Shown one piece after another: positions 8,002 through 17,536 of a DNA stretch of 64,000 nt. A model generated the notes under the pieces. The model had not been told where the DNA came from. It searched no databases and was given only the letters and a program-made list of their open reading frames with translations. The position numbers and the translations under genes were made by a program. Every line of letters begins with the position of its first letter. Position 1 is the first letter of the stretch. Origin of the DNA: Cellulophaga sp. HaHaR_3_176 (GTDB lineage Bacteria > Bacteroidota > Bacteroidia > Flavobacteriales > Flavobacteriaceae); contig NZ_CP058990.1 of NCBI RefSeq assembly GCF_019021925.1, positions 1,480,001 through 1,544,000 of the forward strand. Reading direction: 5' to 3'.

Positions 8002-9198
8002 TTAAAATTGACTTTTTTGTGATTTCAAATAAATTAATTCTCCTTCTTTATTGATAAAACCTTCATTTTTTATACCACTATCGTCAATAAATTTTACAAA
8101 TGCTAAACCTGAATTAAATTTATTAAGACTTAAAAAACCTTTGCCAATCAGTTTTTGATTATCTAAATTCAATAAATATTTTTTTGATTTAGAATTATTA
8201 ACTCTAATTATACTATTTTCTTCAATACCTGTAATATTAAAATAACGATATGCAGTGGCTTCAATTGGTTTTAAATCTTCGAAATCATATACAATTTCTC
8301 CGTTTTTATTTATAATTCTATATCCATTATTTAGTTTTCCGGCAATTTTTTTATACTTGTGAACCCTAACTATTGCTCGATTATTTACAAAACCATAAGC
8401 TTCAACAAATTTTGTATCTATGATAAGCTCATTTTTAAGATTTATATAACCAAATTTTCCTGCTATATTTTTAACAACTGCTAAGTTGTCTTCAAAATCA
8501 CCTAATGGATGTGTATATAAAAAGTCGATTACAGTGTTTCCCTCTTCATCTAAATATCCCCATTTAAAGCTTCCTGTTTCTTCATTATACTTAGAAGCTT
8601 TTATTAAACCATTTTTTGCTCTACCAAAATCATTAAAATTATATTCGGTCTCTTTATTCTCATAAATAAACTTCAATTTATATCGGTATGGATAACTATT
8701 TTTATTTGTAATTGCTATAATATTATCCGTTAAGGGTATTATAGGTATATTGTTACTTCCTAAACTACCCGAAATTTTAAATATAGATTTGCAGTTTTTA
8801 TCCAGCACTTCATATTTTATATTTAAAATTTCTGATCTATCAATTAAAATATAATAACCATTACTATTTGTTATTGAGAAATTTGGTTGAACAATATAAT
8901 CACCATTTGTATTTCTAATTCCCTCATTACCAATTAAACTATAACCAACTTTTTGATTAATAAATAAACCATTTTCTAACATTCCAATATTAGAACCCGT
9001 AGTAGATAATTTTAACCTTACACTATCTAACTCTAATTCAACACCTAAACTATCTATAAAGCTAGTTATGTTACCTCTTGAAACTATTGAGTACCCATTT
9101 TGAAAATCAGTTAGCTTATCTACATAAAGTTTTTTTTGACCAAAAGTCAAAAACGAAACTAAATAAAAGCTGAATAGTAAATTATTTTTAATTTTCAT
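8002..9198 (-). CDS. Secreted WG-repeat protein
   Basis: This 398-aa protein has an N-terminal signal peptide (residues 1-20, ending LVSFLTFGQ). It is followed by WG-type repeats, units of about 30-50 residues with signatures such as FKWGYLDEEGNTVIDF, GKFGYINLKNELIIDTKF and NNGYRIINKNGEIVYDF. WG repeats form beta-propeller or solenoid-like surfaces and are usually of unknown function in Bacteroidota; export to the periplasm or surface is expected. The gene is preceded by the fullest copy of the spacer repeat (9233-9412), which separates it from the DUF6515 gene and its terminator. No partner gene is evident. Confidence 0.82.
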   Translation of the reverse strand: MKIKNNLLFSFYLVSFLTFGQKKLYVDKLTDFQNGYSIVSRGNITSFIDSLGVELELDSVRLKLSTTGSNIGMLENGLFINQKVGYSLIGNEGIRNTNGDYIVQPNFSITNSNGYYILIDRSEILNIKYEVLDKNCKSIFKISGSLGSNNIPIIPLTDNIIAITNKNSYPYRYKLKFIYENKETEYNFNDFGRAKNGLIKASKYNEETGSFKWGYLDEEGNTVIDFLYTHPLGDFEDNLAVVKNIAGKFGYINLKNELIIDTKFVEAYGFVNNRAIVRVHKYKKIAGKLNNGYRIINKNGEIVYDFEDLKPIEATAYRYFNITGIEENSIIRVNNSKSKKYLLNLDNQKLIGKGFLSLNKFNSGLAFVKFIDDSGIKNEGFINKEGELIYLKSQKSQF

Positions 9199-9232
9199 AT
9201 TTTGAAACTTATATAAACACCTAATGTGAACA

Positions 9233-9412
9233 CTAGTATTTTATGATACTAAAAACTACGTAGGATTTTCGTTATGTTTTGTGAGTAAAATAGTTAACTA
9301 CTAATATATATAATATTTAAATACAGATAATAATCGAAATATGATTATTTGTAAACATTCTATAAAAACAAAAAGCCACTTTTTTTCAAAAGTGGCTTTT
9401 TTATAAACTTGT
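9233..9412. repeat. Spacer repeat, copy B (fullest copy, includes terminator)
   Basis: It is homologous to 4771-4927 and, more weakly, to 3555-3655. This copy includes the intrinsic terminator of the DUF6515 gene (9371-9402), so it may be the ancestral arrangement from which the others came. Confidence 0.6.
9371..9402 (-). terminator. Intrinsic terminator of the DUF6515 gene
   Basis: AAAAGCCACTT and AAGTGGCTTTT form the stem, with T-runs on both strands. It lies 19 bases after the stop of the DUF6515 gene. Confidence 0.85.
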
Positions 9413-9420
9413 ATATTTTG

Positions 9421-10011
9421 TTATTCTATAATGGCAACAACCTCATAGGCTCTAGTACCATCGTACTGTATTTTCTCATACAATACATCATTATATTCGT
9501 AAAGGGTTTCGTTATCATAAACCACTTTTTCAGCTTCGTCTGGTAATTCGTAAACTATAGTACCAATTTCTGGTTGTATTACTTCATACTCATTGTTAAC
9601 ATTAGAATAATACACACCATCATACGTATAATATTTTCTATTGTTTACATTTATCATTCTATACCCTACTGGTAAAGTGGTTATTCTTAAACCAACAACT
9701 GGTGCTACTGAAATATAGCGTCCATTATATTGACGGTAAAATTTATTATTACTATACTTATAGGTGTTATTGTTATGTTTAACGGTAACAGCTTTAGATG
9801 GTACAGTACGGTAGGTTACTACCTTTTTTTTAGGAGTTTTATATACAACTTTAGTTCTAGGTACAGATCTACTAACTGTACTAGAAGTTCTTGTTGTTTT
9901 TACTGTTGTAGTCGTTGTATTTTTTCTATTACGTGTTTGCGCATTAGCATCTATTGAAAAAGTTAATAGTAATATTGCTGCTATACCTAAGGTTTGTATT
10001 CTTGTTTTCAT
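9421..10011 (-). CDS. DUF6515 family secreted protein
   Basis: This 196-aa protein has a clear signal peptide (MKTRIQTLGIAAILLLTFS, cleaved around ANAQ at residue 25). A Thr/Ser/Lys/Arg-rich low-complexity linker (about 26-65) follows. The DUF6515-type domain contains PSKAVTVKHNNNTYKYSNNK, a VGLRITTLPVGYR turn and YDGVYYSNV. It is exported to the periplasm or cell surface; the function of the family is unknown. It has its own terminator at 9371-9402. The neighbouring helicase operon is in the same direction, but the 109-bp gap suggests a separate promoter. Confidence 0.85.
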   Translation of the reverse strand: MKTRIQTLGIAAILLLTFSIDANAQTRNRKNTTTTTVKTTRTSSTVSRSVPRTKVVYKTPKKKVVTYRTVPSKAVTVKHNNNTYKYSNNKFYRQYNGRYISVAPVVGLRITTLPVGYRMINVNNRKYYTYDGVYYSNVNNEYEVIQPEIGTIVYELPDEAEKVVYDNETLYEYNDVLYEKIQYDGTRAYEVVAIIE

Positions 10012-10120
10012 AATCGTACTATTTAATGGGTTTATATATTAGTAAGACTATGAAATTGAAATAGCGTTTAATCCATTCTCCGTTTTTAACAAAAAACTAA
10101 CACAACTCAAGCCATTAACA

Positions 10121-11434
10121 TTAAATAATACTGATACGTACCTTTTTCTTTTTTAAACGGCTATTATTCAACTTATCAACCAAAGTATGTGCTATCGTAA
10201 GCGGTACAGCTACAAAGGCACAATCTTGTTTTAACTCAATAGCACCCAATTGATCTTTATTAATACCACCTTGCTTAAAAAATAATCCAGCAATATCACC
10301 TTTCGATATTTTATCTTTTCGTCCTCCCGAAATAAATAAAGTTTCCCAATATTGCGGTTTACGTTGTGGTTTTTCGGAGATATTAGCTCTGTTTGGATTT
10401 TTAATAAACTCCGGGAAATCTTCTTTTTCCCAACGCATAACATACGCTGTACCTTTAGTATTTACACGAGCTGTTCTACCATTACGGTGTGTAAACTCTT
10501 CTACCGCACTTGGTAGTTCAAAATGTATAATTACTTTTAATTCAGGTATATCAATACCTCTAGCTGCCAGATCAGTAGCAATAAGTAACTGACTTGTTCC
10601 GTTTCTGAATTTTATCAAAGCACGGTCTCTATCATTCTGTTCCATTCCACCAGAAAAACAAGCATGGCTAATTTTATTTGTGGTTAAGAATTTGCTTAAA
10701 AATGTAATTGTTTCTTTTACATTACAAAAAATAATACCTTGCTCATTTCCTAAATGATTGATTAAATCTAATAAGGTTTGTGCTTTATTTCTTGTAGGAG
10801 AAATTACGGTCTTAATTTCTAACTTTAAGGCTTTCTTTTCTTTTAAGTAATTAATAGTTACAGGCTTATCTAAACGAACAAAACCAGGAATTTCAACACC
10901 AGATGTTGCGGAAGTTAATACTCGTTTATTAATATGTGGTAATTCTTCTAAAATACCTCTCATTTCAAACTCAAATCCACTTTCTAATGATTTATCAAAC
11001 TCATCTAAAATTAAACTTTTAATGTTTGTTTTAGAAAAACGCTCGTTTGCAAAATGATCTAAAATACGACCTGGTGTACCTATTAAAATAGCTGGTGTAT
11101 GCTTCAATTCAATTTTATCTTTTGCCATTGTACGGCCTCCATAAACTGCATTTACTTTAAAACCAGTACCCATATTACGCACCACTTGCTCTATTTGTAT
11201 TGCCAACTCACGCGATGGTACTACAATTAAAGCTTGTACATCATCTATTTCAGGGTCTAAACGAGAAATTATTGGTAATAAAAAAGCTAAAGTTTTACCT
11301 GTACCTGTAGGTGATAAAAGAATGGTATTGGTGTTGTTTTCTATAACCGAAATAGCCTCTTCTTGCATCGGGTGCAGCTGATGGATATTCAGTTTTGATA
11401 AAATATCTTGCTGATCTTTAATACTATTTGCCAT
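10121..11434 (-). CDS. DEAD-box RNA helicase with DbpA-type RNA-binding domain
   Basis: This 437-aa ATP-dependent RNA helicase probably acts in ribosome assembly or RNA remodelling. Motif I is SPTGTGKT (41-48), motif II is DEFD (144-147) rather than DEAD, motif III is SAT (175-177), and HRNGRTAR (motif VI) is near residue 325. The last 65 residues (from about 372) match the DbpA RNA-binding domain (KGDIAGLFFKQGGI...VRISII), which in DbpA directs the enzyme to 23S rRNA. Linker sequences are shorter than in E. coli DbpA. The start lies 9 bases after the stop of a second DEAD-box gene, so the two are probably co-transcribed. Confidence 0.9.
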   Translation of the reverse strand: MANSIKDQQDILSKLNIHQLHPMQEEAISVIENNTNTILLSPTGTGKTLAFLLPIISRLDPEIDDVQALIVVPSRELAIQIEQVVRNMGTGFKVNAVYGGRTMAKDKIELKHTPAILIGTPGRILDHFANERFSKTNIKSLILDEFDKSLESGFEFEMRGILEELPHINKRVLTSATSGVEIPGFVRLDKPVTINYLKEKKALKLEIKTVISPTRNKAQTLLDLINHLGNEQGIIFCNVKETITFLSKFLTTNKISHACFSGGMEQNDRDRALIKFRNGTSQLLIATDLAARGIDIPELKVIIHFELPSAVEEFTHRNGRTARVNTKGTAYVMRWEKEDFPEFIKNPNRANISEKPQRKPQYWETLFISGGRKDKISKGDIAGLFFKQGGINKDQLGAIELKQDCAFVAVPLTIAHTLVDKLNNSRLKKKKVRISII

Positions 11435-11443
11435 TGCTGCTCT

Positions 11444-12781
11444 TTAGTTTTTTATTTTTTTTGGATTTTCTTCTTTTGGTAAAATACTAGACGTTTGATC
11501 TAAGTAATTTGCCAATACTTTTTCAATCAACTCTTCTTTAGTAAGGTGATGAAAAACTGTTTTTATTTTATTTTTAAAATCGTCAGAAACTATTCTACTT
11601 GGTTTTGTTTTAAATATTTTTTTAGCCCAAAGCAATGCATTTGTTTCTTCTATACTAGCTGCATCTGCCTTTTTAGTTTTATGAAATGTAATGCCTAATT
11701 CTTTTTCAAAAACAGGAATATCTTCTAATTCTTCTTTTTGTAAAATCGTTAATGATAAACCGTTGGCTCCTGCTCTAGCCGTTCTACCACTTCTATGCAC
11801 ATACAAATCAAAAGTTTCTGGTAAATGGTAATTTACCACGTATGATATGTTTTTTACATCAATACCACGTGAAGCTAAATCGGTTGCTATTAAAATAGAT
11901 ACTCCGCCTTCTCTGAACTGCCCCATTACACGGTCTCTAATAGCCTGTGTAAGGCTACCATGTAACGCTCCTGAAGAAAATTTATTAATGGCTAAATTTT
12001 TAGCTAATTTATTTACGGCTGCTTTCGTTCTACAGAAAATGATACCTTGTTCACCTTCTCTTGAGTGTAAAAAATGTAATAAAACATCTAATTTTTCAAT
12101 AGGTTCTACCACAACATATTGATGATCGATACCTTGATGACCAATAGTTTCCATATCAGCCTCTAAATGCATTACATTTTTATTCAAATAGTTCTGCACC
12201 ATTTGCTTAATAGCACCTGGCATTGTTGCTGTAAATAATAATGTTCTGCGAGTTTCTGGTAATTCTTTTACAATTGGGTCTAAATCTTCTTTTAAAGCCG
12301 TAACCATTTCATCTGCCTCATCCAGTACTAAATAATCGGCATTTTTGATATTGATGGCTTGCTTCTGTATTAAATCAACCAAGCGCCCAGGTGTAGCAAC
12401 TACAACATGGGTTGTGGTTTTTAATTTTTCAATTTGTGGCTTTATAGGTGTACCTCCACAAATAGAAGCTATACTTATTGCTGGGCTATGTTTTGCAAAC
12501 GATACTAAGTTAGCATAAATCTGTTGCCCTAACTCGCGCGTAGGTGCCAGTATTACTGCTTGTATTGTTTTTGTATCTACATCAATTAATTGTAACAATG
12601 GAATACCAAAAGCAGCAGTTTTCCCTGTTCCTGTTTTTGCTAATGCTACAATATCTTTTTTTGCTGTTAGTATTAATGGTATTGTTTTTACTTGAATATC
12701 TGTAGGTACAGAAATTTCTAAGTCAGCTAGACTTTCTTGAAAAACAGCGTTAACTCCTAACTTGGAAAACTTTTTTGACAT
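11444..12781 (-). CDS. DEAD-box RNA helicase
   Basis: This 445-aa ATP-dependent RNA helicase has complete motifs: AKTGTGKT (48-55), PTREL, DEAD (154-157), TAT (184-186) and HRSGRTARAG near residue 333. The C-terminal extension of about 90 residues is charged and helical, without a recognisable RNA-binding domain. It is the first gene of a two-gene operon with the DbpA-like helicase at 10121-11434. A TATCTTTG promoter-like box lies just upstream (12796-12803). It is probably involved in rRNA processing or cold growth; the exact subfamily is uncertain. Confidence 0.9.
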   Translation of the reverse strand: MSKKFSKLGVNAVFQESLADLEISVPTDIQVKTIPLILTAKKDIVALAKTGTGKTAAFGIPLLQLIDVDTKTIQAVILAPTRELGQQIYANLVSFAKHSPAISIASICGGTPIKPQIEKLKTTTHVVVATPGRLVDLIQKQAINIKNADYLVLDEADEMVTALKEDLDPIVKELPETRRTLLFTATMPGAIKQMVQNYLNKNVMHLEADMETIGHQGIDHQYVVVEPIEKLDVLLHFLHSREGEQGIIFCRTKAAVNKLAKNLAINKFSSGALHGSLTQAIRDRVMGQFREGGVSILIATDLASRGIDVKNISYVVNYHLPETFDLYVHRSGRTARAGANGLSLTILQKEELEDIPVFEKELGITFHKTKKADAASIEETNALLWAKKIFKTKPSRIVSDDFKNKIKTVFHHLTKEELIEKVLANYLDQTSSILPKEENPKKIKN

Positions 12782-12795
12782 AAAATAATTTTCCG

Positions 12796-12803
12796 CAAAG
12801 ATA
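12796..12803 (-). promoter_or_regulatory. Bacteroidota -7 promoter box of helicase operon
   Basis: TATCTTTG fits TAnnTTTG. It lies 15 bases before the helicase ATG, so the leader would be very short. I did not find a convincing -33 TTTG at the usual spacing. Confidence 0.4.
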
Positions 12804-12990
12804 GTTACAGTTTACGTGTTAATGGTCATAATACCATCAAAAGCTAGTTTCTACTTTTTAATTTGATAAAAAGGTGAAATTATATATATCTCAACGTTTA
12901 TTTATTTTAAAAATTGATCATATAAATTTGCTAGTGATGCATCTTATTTTATATGTTCTACAACATTTTTTAAATTAATTTTCAGCATAA

Positions 12991-13019
12991 AAAAAGGAGC
13001 CTAATTAGGCTCCTTTTAA
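12991..13019. terminator. Intrinsic terminator of M3 peptidase gene
   Basis: AAAAGGAGCCTAA and TTAGGCTCCTTTT form a near-perfect palindrome. It lies 22 bases after the stop of the peptidase gene (minus strand). Confidence 0.85.
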
Positions 13020-13040
13020 ATATAATATAACTTGTATTTA

Positions 13041-15161
13041 TTACAAACCACGTGCTTTTAACATTGGTTCAATTTTCGGGTCGCTACCTCTCCACTCTTT
13101 ATACATATCTTTAGGTTCTAATGTATTACCTCTTGATAGTACCATATCACGAAAACGTTGTCCATTTTCACGTGTTAATCCTCCGTTATTCTCAAACCAA
13201 TTGTATGCATCATGATGTAACATTTCTGTCCATAAATAAGAGTAATAACCTGCAGCGTAACCACTACCAAAAACATGTGCAAAATAAGTAGAACGGTAAC
13301 GAGGTGGTACTGCACTAACAACATCTAATTTTGTAGTATGCAAAGCTTCTTTTTCGAATGCAGTTGCATCTTTTATAGTATCATCAGCCGAAATAATATG
13401 CCATTGCATATCTAAATTAGAAGCTGCTAAGTTTTCAGTTAAACTATACCCTTGGTTAAACGTGCCTGATTTTTTAATTTTGTCAATAAGCTCTTGAGGT
13501 ATTTGTTTTCCTGTTTGGTAATGTAATGCGTAATTTTTTAAAATTTCAGGGTATAAAGCCCAGTTTTCATTAAACTGAGAAGGGAATTCTACAAAATCTC
13601 TTGCTACAGATGTACCTGATAAACTTGGGTATTTTTGATCTGCAAAAAAGCCGTGTAAGGCATGACCAAATTCATGAAACATTGTTTCTACTTCATCATA
13701 CGTTAGTAGAGCTGGATCGCCTTCTGCTGGTTTTGGATAGTTGCATACATTATAAATAACTGGCTTTTGGTTATATAATTTAGACTGTGTTACAAAATTA
13801 CTCATCCATGCGCCACCTCTTTTACTTGGTCTTGCAAAATAATCAGCATAAAACAAACCTAACTGATCTCCATTTTCTTCAAAAAGTTCATATACTAGCA
13901 CATCTTCATGATAAACAGGTATATCAGTACGTTCTTTAAACGTAATTCCATATAACTTTTCAGCAGCATAAAAAACACCCTTTTCCAATACTGTTTTAGT
14001 TTCAAAATATGGTTTGATTTCGTTTTCATCTAAATCATACTTTTCTTTACGTACCATTTCAGCATAACGGTTCCAATCGCAAGCTTCTAATGTAAAGTTT
14101 TCGCCTTGTTTAGTTATCATTTCTTGAATAACAGCTGCTTCATTTTTAGCCTTTGCCGTTGCTGCAGGAATTAAACCATTAAACAAATTGAATACATTTT
14201 CTGGTTTTTGTGCCATTGTACCTTGTAAACTCCACTCGGCATAATTAGCAAAACCTAATAAACTTCCTTTTTTAGCTCTAAGTTCTGCGATTTCAGAAAT
14301 TATTTTTTTAGTGTCATTATCAGAACCATCTGCCCTATACCAAGCAGCATTGAATATCTTTTCTCTAGTTTCTTTTTTCTCTAAACTTTGCAATAAAGGT
14401 TGCTGTGTTGTATTTAATAATGGAATTTTCCACCCTTCAGCATCTTTATTTTCTAAAGATTTTAATTGCGCTTCAGACAAACCTGCAAGATCTGCTTTAT
14501 CGGTAAACAATACCGCGCCAGCGTTATTTGCTTCTAATAAGGTTTTATTAAATGTATTGATTAAGGTGGCTAATCGTGAATTGTATGTTTTTAATGTTTC
14601 TTTATCTTCTGCTGATAAATTAGCACCAGCTTTTTCAAAACTCTCAAAATAGTTTTCTACTAATTTTAAAGATTCTGAATCTAAATCTAAAGTATTTTTT
14701 GCTGTGTATAATGCCTTTACACGCTTAAATAACTCATCGTTTAAATAAATAGCATCATTAAGTTCCGCAAATTTCGGAGCCATTTCTTCTTGTACTGCTT
14801 GCAAGGTATCGTTTGTATGAGCCCCTGTTAAGCTAGAAAACACATTACCAACTCTGTCTAAAAGTGCATTACCTTTTTCTAAAACTAATATAGTATTGTC
14901 AAAAGTAGCTGGTTCAGTTGAACTAGTAATTTTTTCTATTGCTGCTTTCTGCTCCTCAATTCCTTTTTCTAATGCAGGTTTAAAGTGTTCATTTGTGATG
15001 TTATCAAAATCTGGAGCCAAATAAGGTAACTTACTTATGGTAAGTAATGGATTTTCTGTTGTGTTCATAGATTTTTCTGAAGTAGATTTATCCTTGCTTA
15101 CATCGTCTTTACAGGCCGTAACCAACATTGTAACCAAAAATATTTTGTAAATATTTTTCAT
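13041..15161 (-). CDS. dcp: M3 family peptidyl-dipeptidase (Dcp-like) lipoprotein
   Basis: This zinc oligopeptidase removes dipeptides from peptide C-termini (Dcp, M3A). The 706 residues match family length plus an SPII signal: MKNIYKIFLVTMLVTAC puts the lipid-modified cysteine at residue 17, so it is anchored in the periplasm or outer membrane. The catalytic zinc motif HEFGHALHG is near residue 495, with the downstream zinc-ligand region and the conserved YAAGYYSYLW-type C-terminal segment also present. It probably digests peptides entering the periplasm. A terminator follows at 12991-13019. The gene is single. Confidence 0.92.
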   Translation of the reverse strand: MKNIYKIFLVTMLVTACKDDVSKDKSTSEKSMNTTENPLLTISKLPYLAPDFDNITNEHFKPALEKGIEEQKAAIEKITSSTEPATFDNTILVLEKGNALLDRVGNVFSSLTGAHTNDTLQAVQEEMAPKFAELNDAIYLNDELFKRVKALYTAKNTLDLDSESLKLVENYFESFEKAGANLSAEDKETLKTYNSRLATLINTFNKTLLEANNAGAVLFTDKADLAGLSEAQLKSLENKDAEGWKIPLLNTTQQPLLQSLEKKETREKIFNAAWYRADGSDNDTKKIISEIAELRAKKGSLLGFANYAEWSLQGTMAQKPENVFNLFNGLIPAATAKAKNEAAVIQEMITKQGENFTLEACDWNRYAEMVRKEKYDLDENEIKPYFETKTVLEKGVFYAAEKLYGITFKERTDIPVYHEDVLVYELFEENGDQLGLFYADYFARPSKRGGAWMSNFVTQSKLYNQKPVIYNVCNYPKPAEGDPALLTYDEVETMFHEFGHALHGFFADQKYPSLSGTSVARDFVEFPSQFNENWALYPEILKNYALHYQTGKQIPQELIDKIKKSGTFNQGYSLTENLAASNLDMQWHIISADDTIKDATAFEKEALHTTKLDVVSAVPPRYRSTYFAHVFGSGYAAGYYSYLWTEMLHHDAYNWFENNGGLTRENGQRFRDMVLSRGNTLEPKDMYKEWRGSDPKIEPMLKARGL

Positions 15162-15232
15162 TTATTTTTAAATTAAATTAGTCTGTATAAAGGTACTGAT
15201 TTACTAAATATTGAAGCACAAAATTTAAAATT

Positions 15233-16216
15233 CTAATCTCTTTTTAAAATATAATCTGAAAAATAGTTCTGAGAATCTGTCAGCTTTTCTTGTATGCTCA
15301 AATCAGTGTTTTCTAAAATAGAATTTATAATATTATCATTATATTTTCGTGAAATTTCAGTGTGGATTTTTTCGTCCTTTTCAAAAGTAATTTTTTTATC
15401 TAATGCTTTTATATCTACAATTTGATTTTTGGTACTAACCAAGTAACTTTTTGCAATACCCTCTACCTCTGTATATTCTGGTTGATGTTCAAAATAATTT
15501 AAATCAAAATCTGCATCAAATTCTTTATTAATTCTGTGTAGTAAATTCAAATTAAATTGAGCTGTAATACCTTGCTTATCATTATAAGCTGGTAATACAA
15601 TATCTTTTGATTTTACAAGGTCTAAACCTAAAAATATTTTATCGTTTGTTTTTAAACTAGATCCTAGTTTATATAAAAAATCATATGCTTGCTTATCTTC
15701 TAAATTCCCTAAGTTAGATCCTAAAAATAAAACTATTTTAGGATGTTTAGAATCTTTAATACTATCTAAAACACCAAAATAATCGCCTTGCTTTGTGGTA
15801 ACCGATAAATTAGGAATCTCTTCTTTTAATGAATTTTTTAAATTTTTTAAAGCGTGTCCTGAAATATCAATAGGCAGGTATGAAAATTTATACCCCTGTT
15901 CTACTAAAGGTTTTAAAAGCTCTTTTGTTTTAGTTCCATCACCAGCACCAAGTTCAATAAGCTCAAAATATGTATCCTTATTAATTTGTAATGCTTTTAT
16001 AATTTCAGAAGTCTGATTTTTTAAAATTTCATGCTCTGCACGAGTCAAATAATACTCTGGCAAATTCATTATTTTTACAAAAAGTTGATCTCCGATCTCA
16101 TCATAAAAATATCGAGATGATAAAAATTTAGGAATACAATTAAGTCCCTTATCTACATGTTCTAAAAACTCTCTATTAATTCCTATTTCGCTAGTCTGAT
16201 TCCTGTGTACTGCCAT
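15233..16216 (-). CDS. egtD: L-histidine N(alpha)-methyltransferase EgtD
   Basis: EgtD trimethylates histidine to hercynine with SAM, the first step of ergothioneine synthesis. The 327-aa protein has SAM motif I, ELGAGDGTKT (88-97), a characteristic FLGSNLGNL segment near residue 163, and the N-terminal SSRYFYDEIGDQLF typical of EgtD. Its start lies inside the 3' end of egtB, with 34 bases overlapping, which suggests translational coupling. No egtA, egtC or egtE lies adjacent, so the later lyase step must be done elsewhere. Confidence 0.94.
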   Translation of the reverse strand: MAVHRNQTSEIGINREFLEHVDKGLNCIPKFLSSRYFYDEIGDQLFVKIMNLPEYYLTRAEHEILKNQTSEIIKALQINKDTYFELIELGAGDGTKTKELLKPLVEQGYKFSYLPIDISGHALKNLKNSLKEEIPNLSVTTKQGDYFGVLDSIKDSKHPKIVLFLGSNLGNLEDKQAYDFLYKLGSSLKTNDKIFLGLDLVKSKDIVLPAYNDKQGITAQFNLNLLHRINKEFDADFDLNYFEHQPEYTEVEGIAKSYLVSTKNQIVDIKALDKKITFEKDEKIHTEISRKYNDNIINSILENTDLSIQEKLTDSQNYFSDYILKRD

Positions 16217-17340
16217 CTATATTTTGGATGAAAAAAGTTTCTATATGTGTTTCTTTCGTGACCTTCACTAGTTGCAACAGAGCTGCCACGAAGCACCATT
16301 GTATTTATCATGAATTTACCGTTATATTCACCAACAGCTCCTGAAGCTATTTTAAAATTTGGATAAGGTAAATAAGCAGAATATGTCCATTCCCAACGTT
16401 TACCCCAATTAAATTTGGTAGAAGCGGCTTCCCATTCAAACTCTGTTGGTAACCTTAACCCTTTAAATGTTGCAAAGGCTTGTGCTTCATAAAATGAAAC
16501 GTGACTCAGAATTGCATTCTCATCTATAGGTTGTAAACCTGATAAAGTATAATAAAACCATTTACCATCAATTTTTTTCCAATATAAAGGTGAGTTTATC
16601 TTGTTATCAGTAACCCAAGACCAACCTTCATCTAACCAAAAATTAAAATTATCATATCCACCTGCATCAATAAATTCAATATACTCAGCATTAGTTACTA
16701 AGCTTTTTGAAATTTGATAGTCATGTAAATACACTTTGTGTTGCCCGAGTTCATTATCAAAACTAAAACCATCTCCTTTATAACCAATTTCATAAACACC
16801 CTCATCCATAACAACCCAACCTTCTTCTTCATTTTTATCTTTTACAAGATTAAATTCAGGATCGTAAATAGGGTGTAATGGGTTAAATGAAAGTGTATGT
16901 TTTAAATCGGTTATTAAAAGCTCTTGATGTTGTTGTTCATGGTTAATACCTAAAACAATAAGCGTTTCAATTTCTTTAGATATAGTATTCTCTAAAAGTT
17001 TTATAATATGATTGTCTACATAAGTTCTGTACTCATATACTTGTGCTACCAAAGGTCTAGACATTGTACCACGTAACGATCGTTCTGCCCGCTCACCTAC
17101 TGTTTGGTAGTAACTATTGAAGAGATATGAAAAATCTTCATCGAAAACTTTATAATTTTCAACATATTTTTTTAAAATCATTTCTTCAAAAAACCACGTA
17201 ATATGCGATAAATGCCATTTTGGTGGACTCGCGAAAGCTACAGGTTGCGGCCCATAATCTTCCGTAGTCAGTGGATGACATAAGTCAACAGAATATGCTC
17301 TTGTTTTTTTAAATTGGTGAACTAGTTGATTTAAAGCCAT
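16183..17340 (-). CDS. egtB: Ergothioneine biosynthesis sulfoxide synthase EgtB
   Basis: EgtB is a non-heme iron enzyme that couples hercynine to a cysteine-containing thiol with oxygen. The N-terminal DinB-like domain supplies the iron ligands: HEQQHQE holds H134, H138 and E140, and an upstream WHLSHITWFFEE holds H43/H46. The C-terminal FGE-sulfatase domain spans about 165-385 and ends with RNFFHPKYRWQYTGIRLAK-type residues. At 385 aa it is somewhat shorter than actinobacterial EgtB, as is usual for Bacteroidota forms. With no EgtA or EgtC nearby, direct use of cysteine rather than gamma-glutamylcysteine is possible, but substrate choice cannot be read from sequence by eye. Confidence 0.93.
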   Translation of the reverse strand: MALNQLVHQFKKTRAYSVDLCHPLTTEDYGPQPVAFASPPKWHLSHITWFFEEMILKKYVENYKVFDEDFSYLFNSYYQTVGERAERSLRGTMSRPLVAQVYEYRTYVDNHIIKLLENTISKEIETLIVLGINHEQQHQELLITDLKHTLSFNPLHPIYDPEFNLVKDKNEEEGWVVMDEGVYEIGYKGDGFSFDNELGQHKVYLHDYQISKSLVTNAEYIEFIDAGGYDNFNFWLDEGWSWVTDNKINSPLYWKKIDGKWFYYTLSGLQPIDENAILSHVSFYEAQAFATFKGLRLPTEFEWEAASTKFNWGKRWEWTYSAYLPYPNFKIASGAVGEYNGKFMINTMVLRGSSVATSEGHERNTYRNFFHPKYRWQYTGIRLAK

Positions 17341-17536
17341 CTATAAATATACTTATACAAAGTCGTAAAAATAAGTGCCCTTTAAAATAAAGGTTTGCTT
17401 ATATGCTATAATTTTTAGTCGTAAAAAATCTAAAAAATAGCACAGACATTTAAAAAAAACAACATTTAAGTGATATTTTTAAATATAACTTAGGTAAGTG
17501 ATAAAAAAATTAAGGTCAAAAAGTTTGTAAAAAGAC

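Noticed and set aside
1..9420. Mobile island delimited by an integrase and tRNA
   Set aside because: No integrase, recombinase other than the IS transposase, or tRNA gene is seen in or near the block.
10231..10443. 70-aa minus-strand ORF
   Set aside because: Alternative frame inside the DbpA-like helicase, whose own frame is clearly coding.
14311..14652. 113-aa plus-strand ORF
   Set aside because: Antisense shadow of the M3 peptidase, which has intact catalytic motifs.
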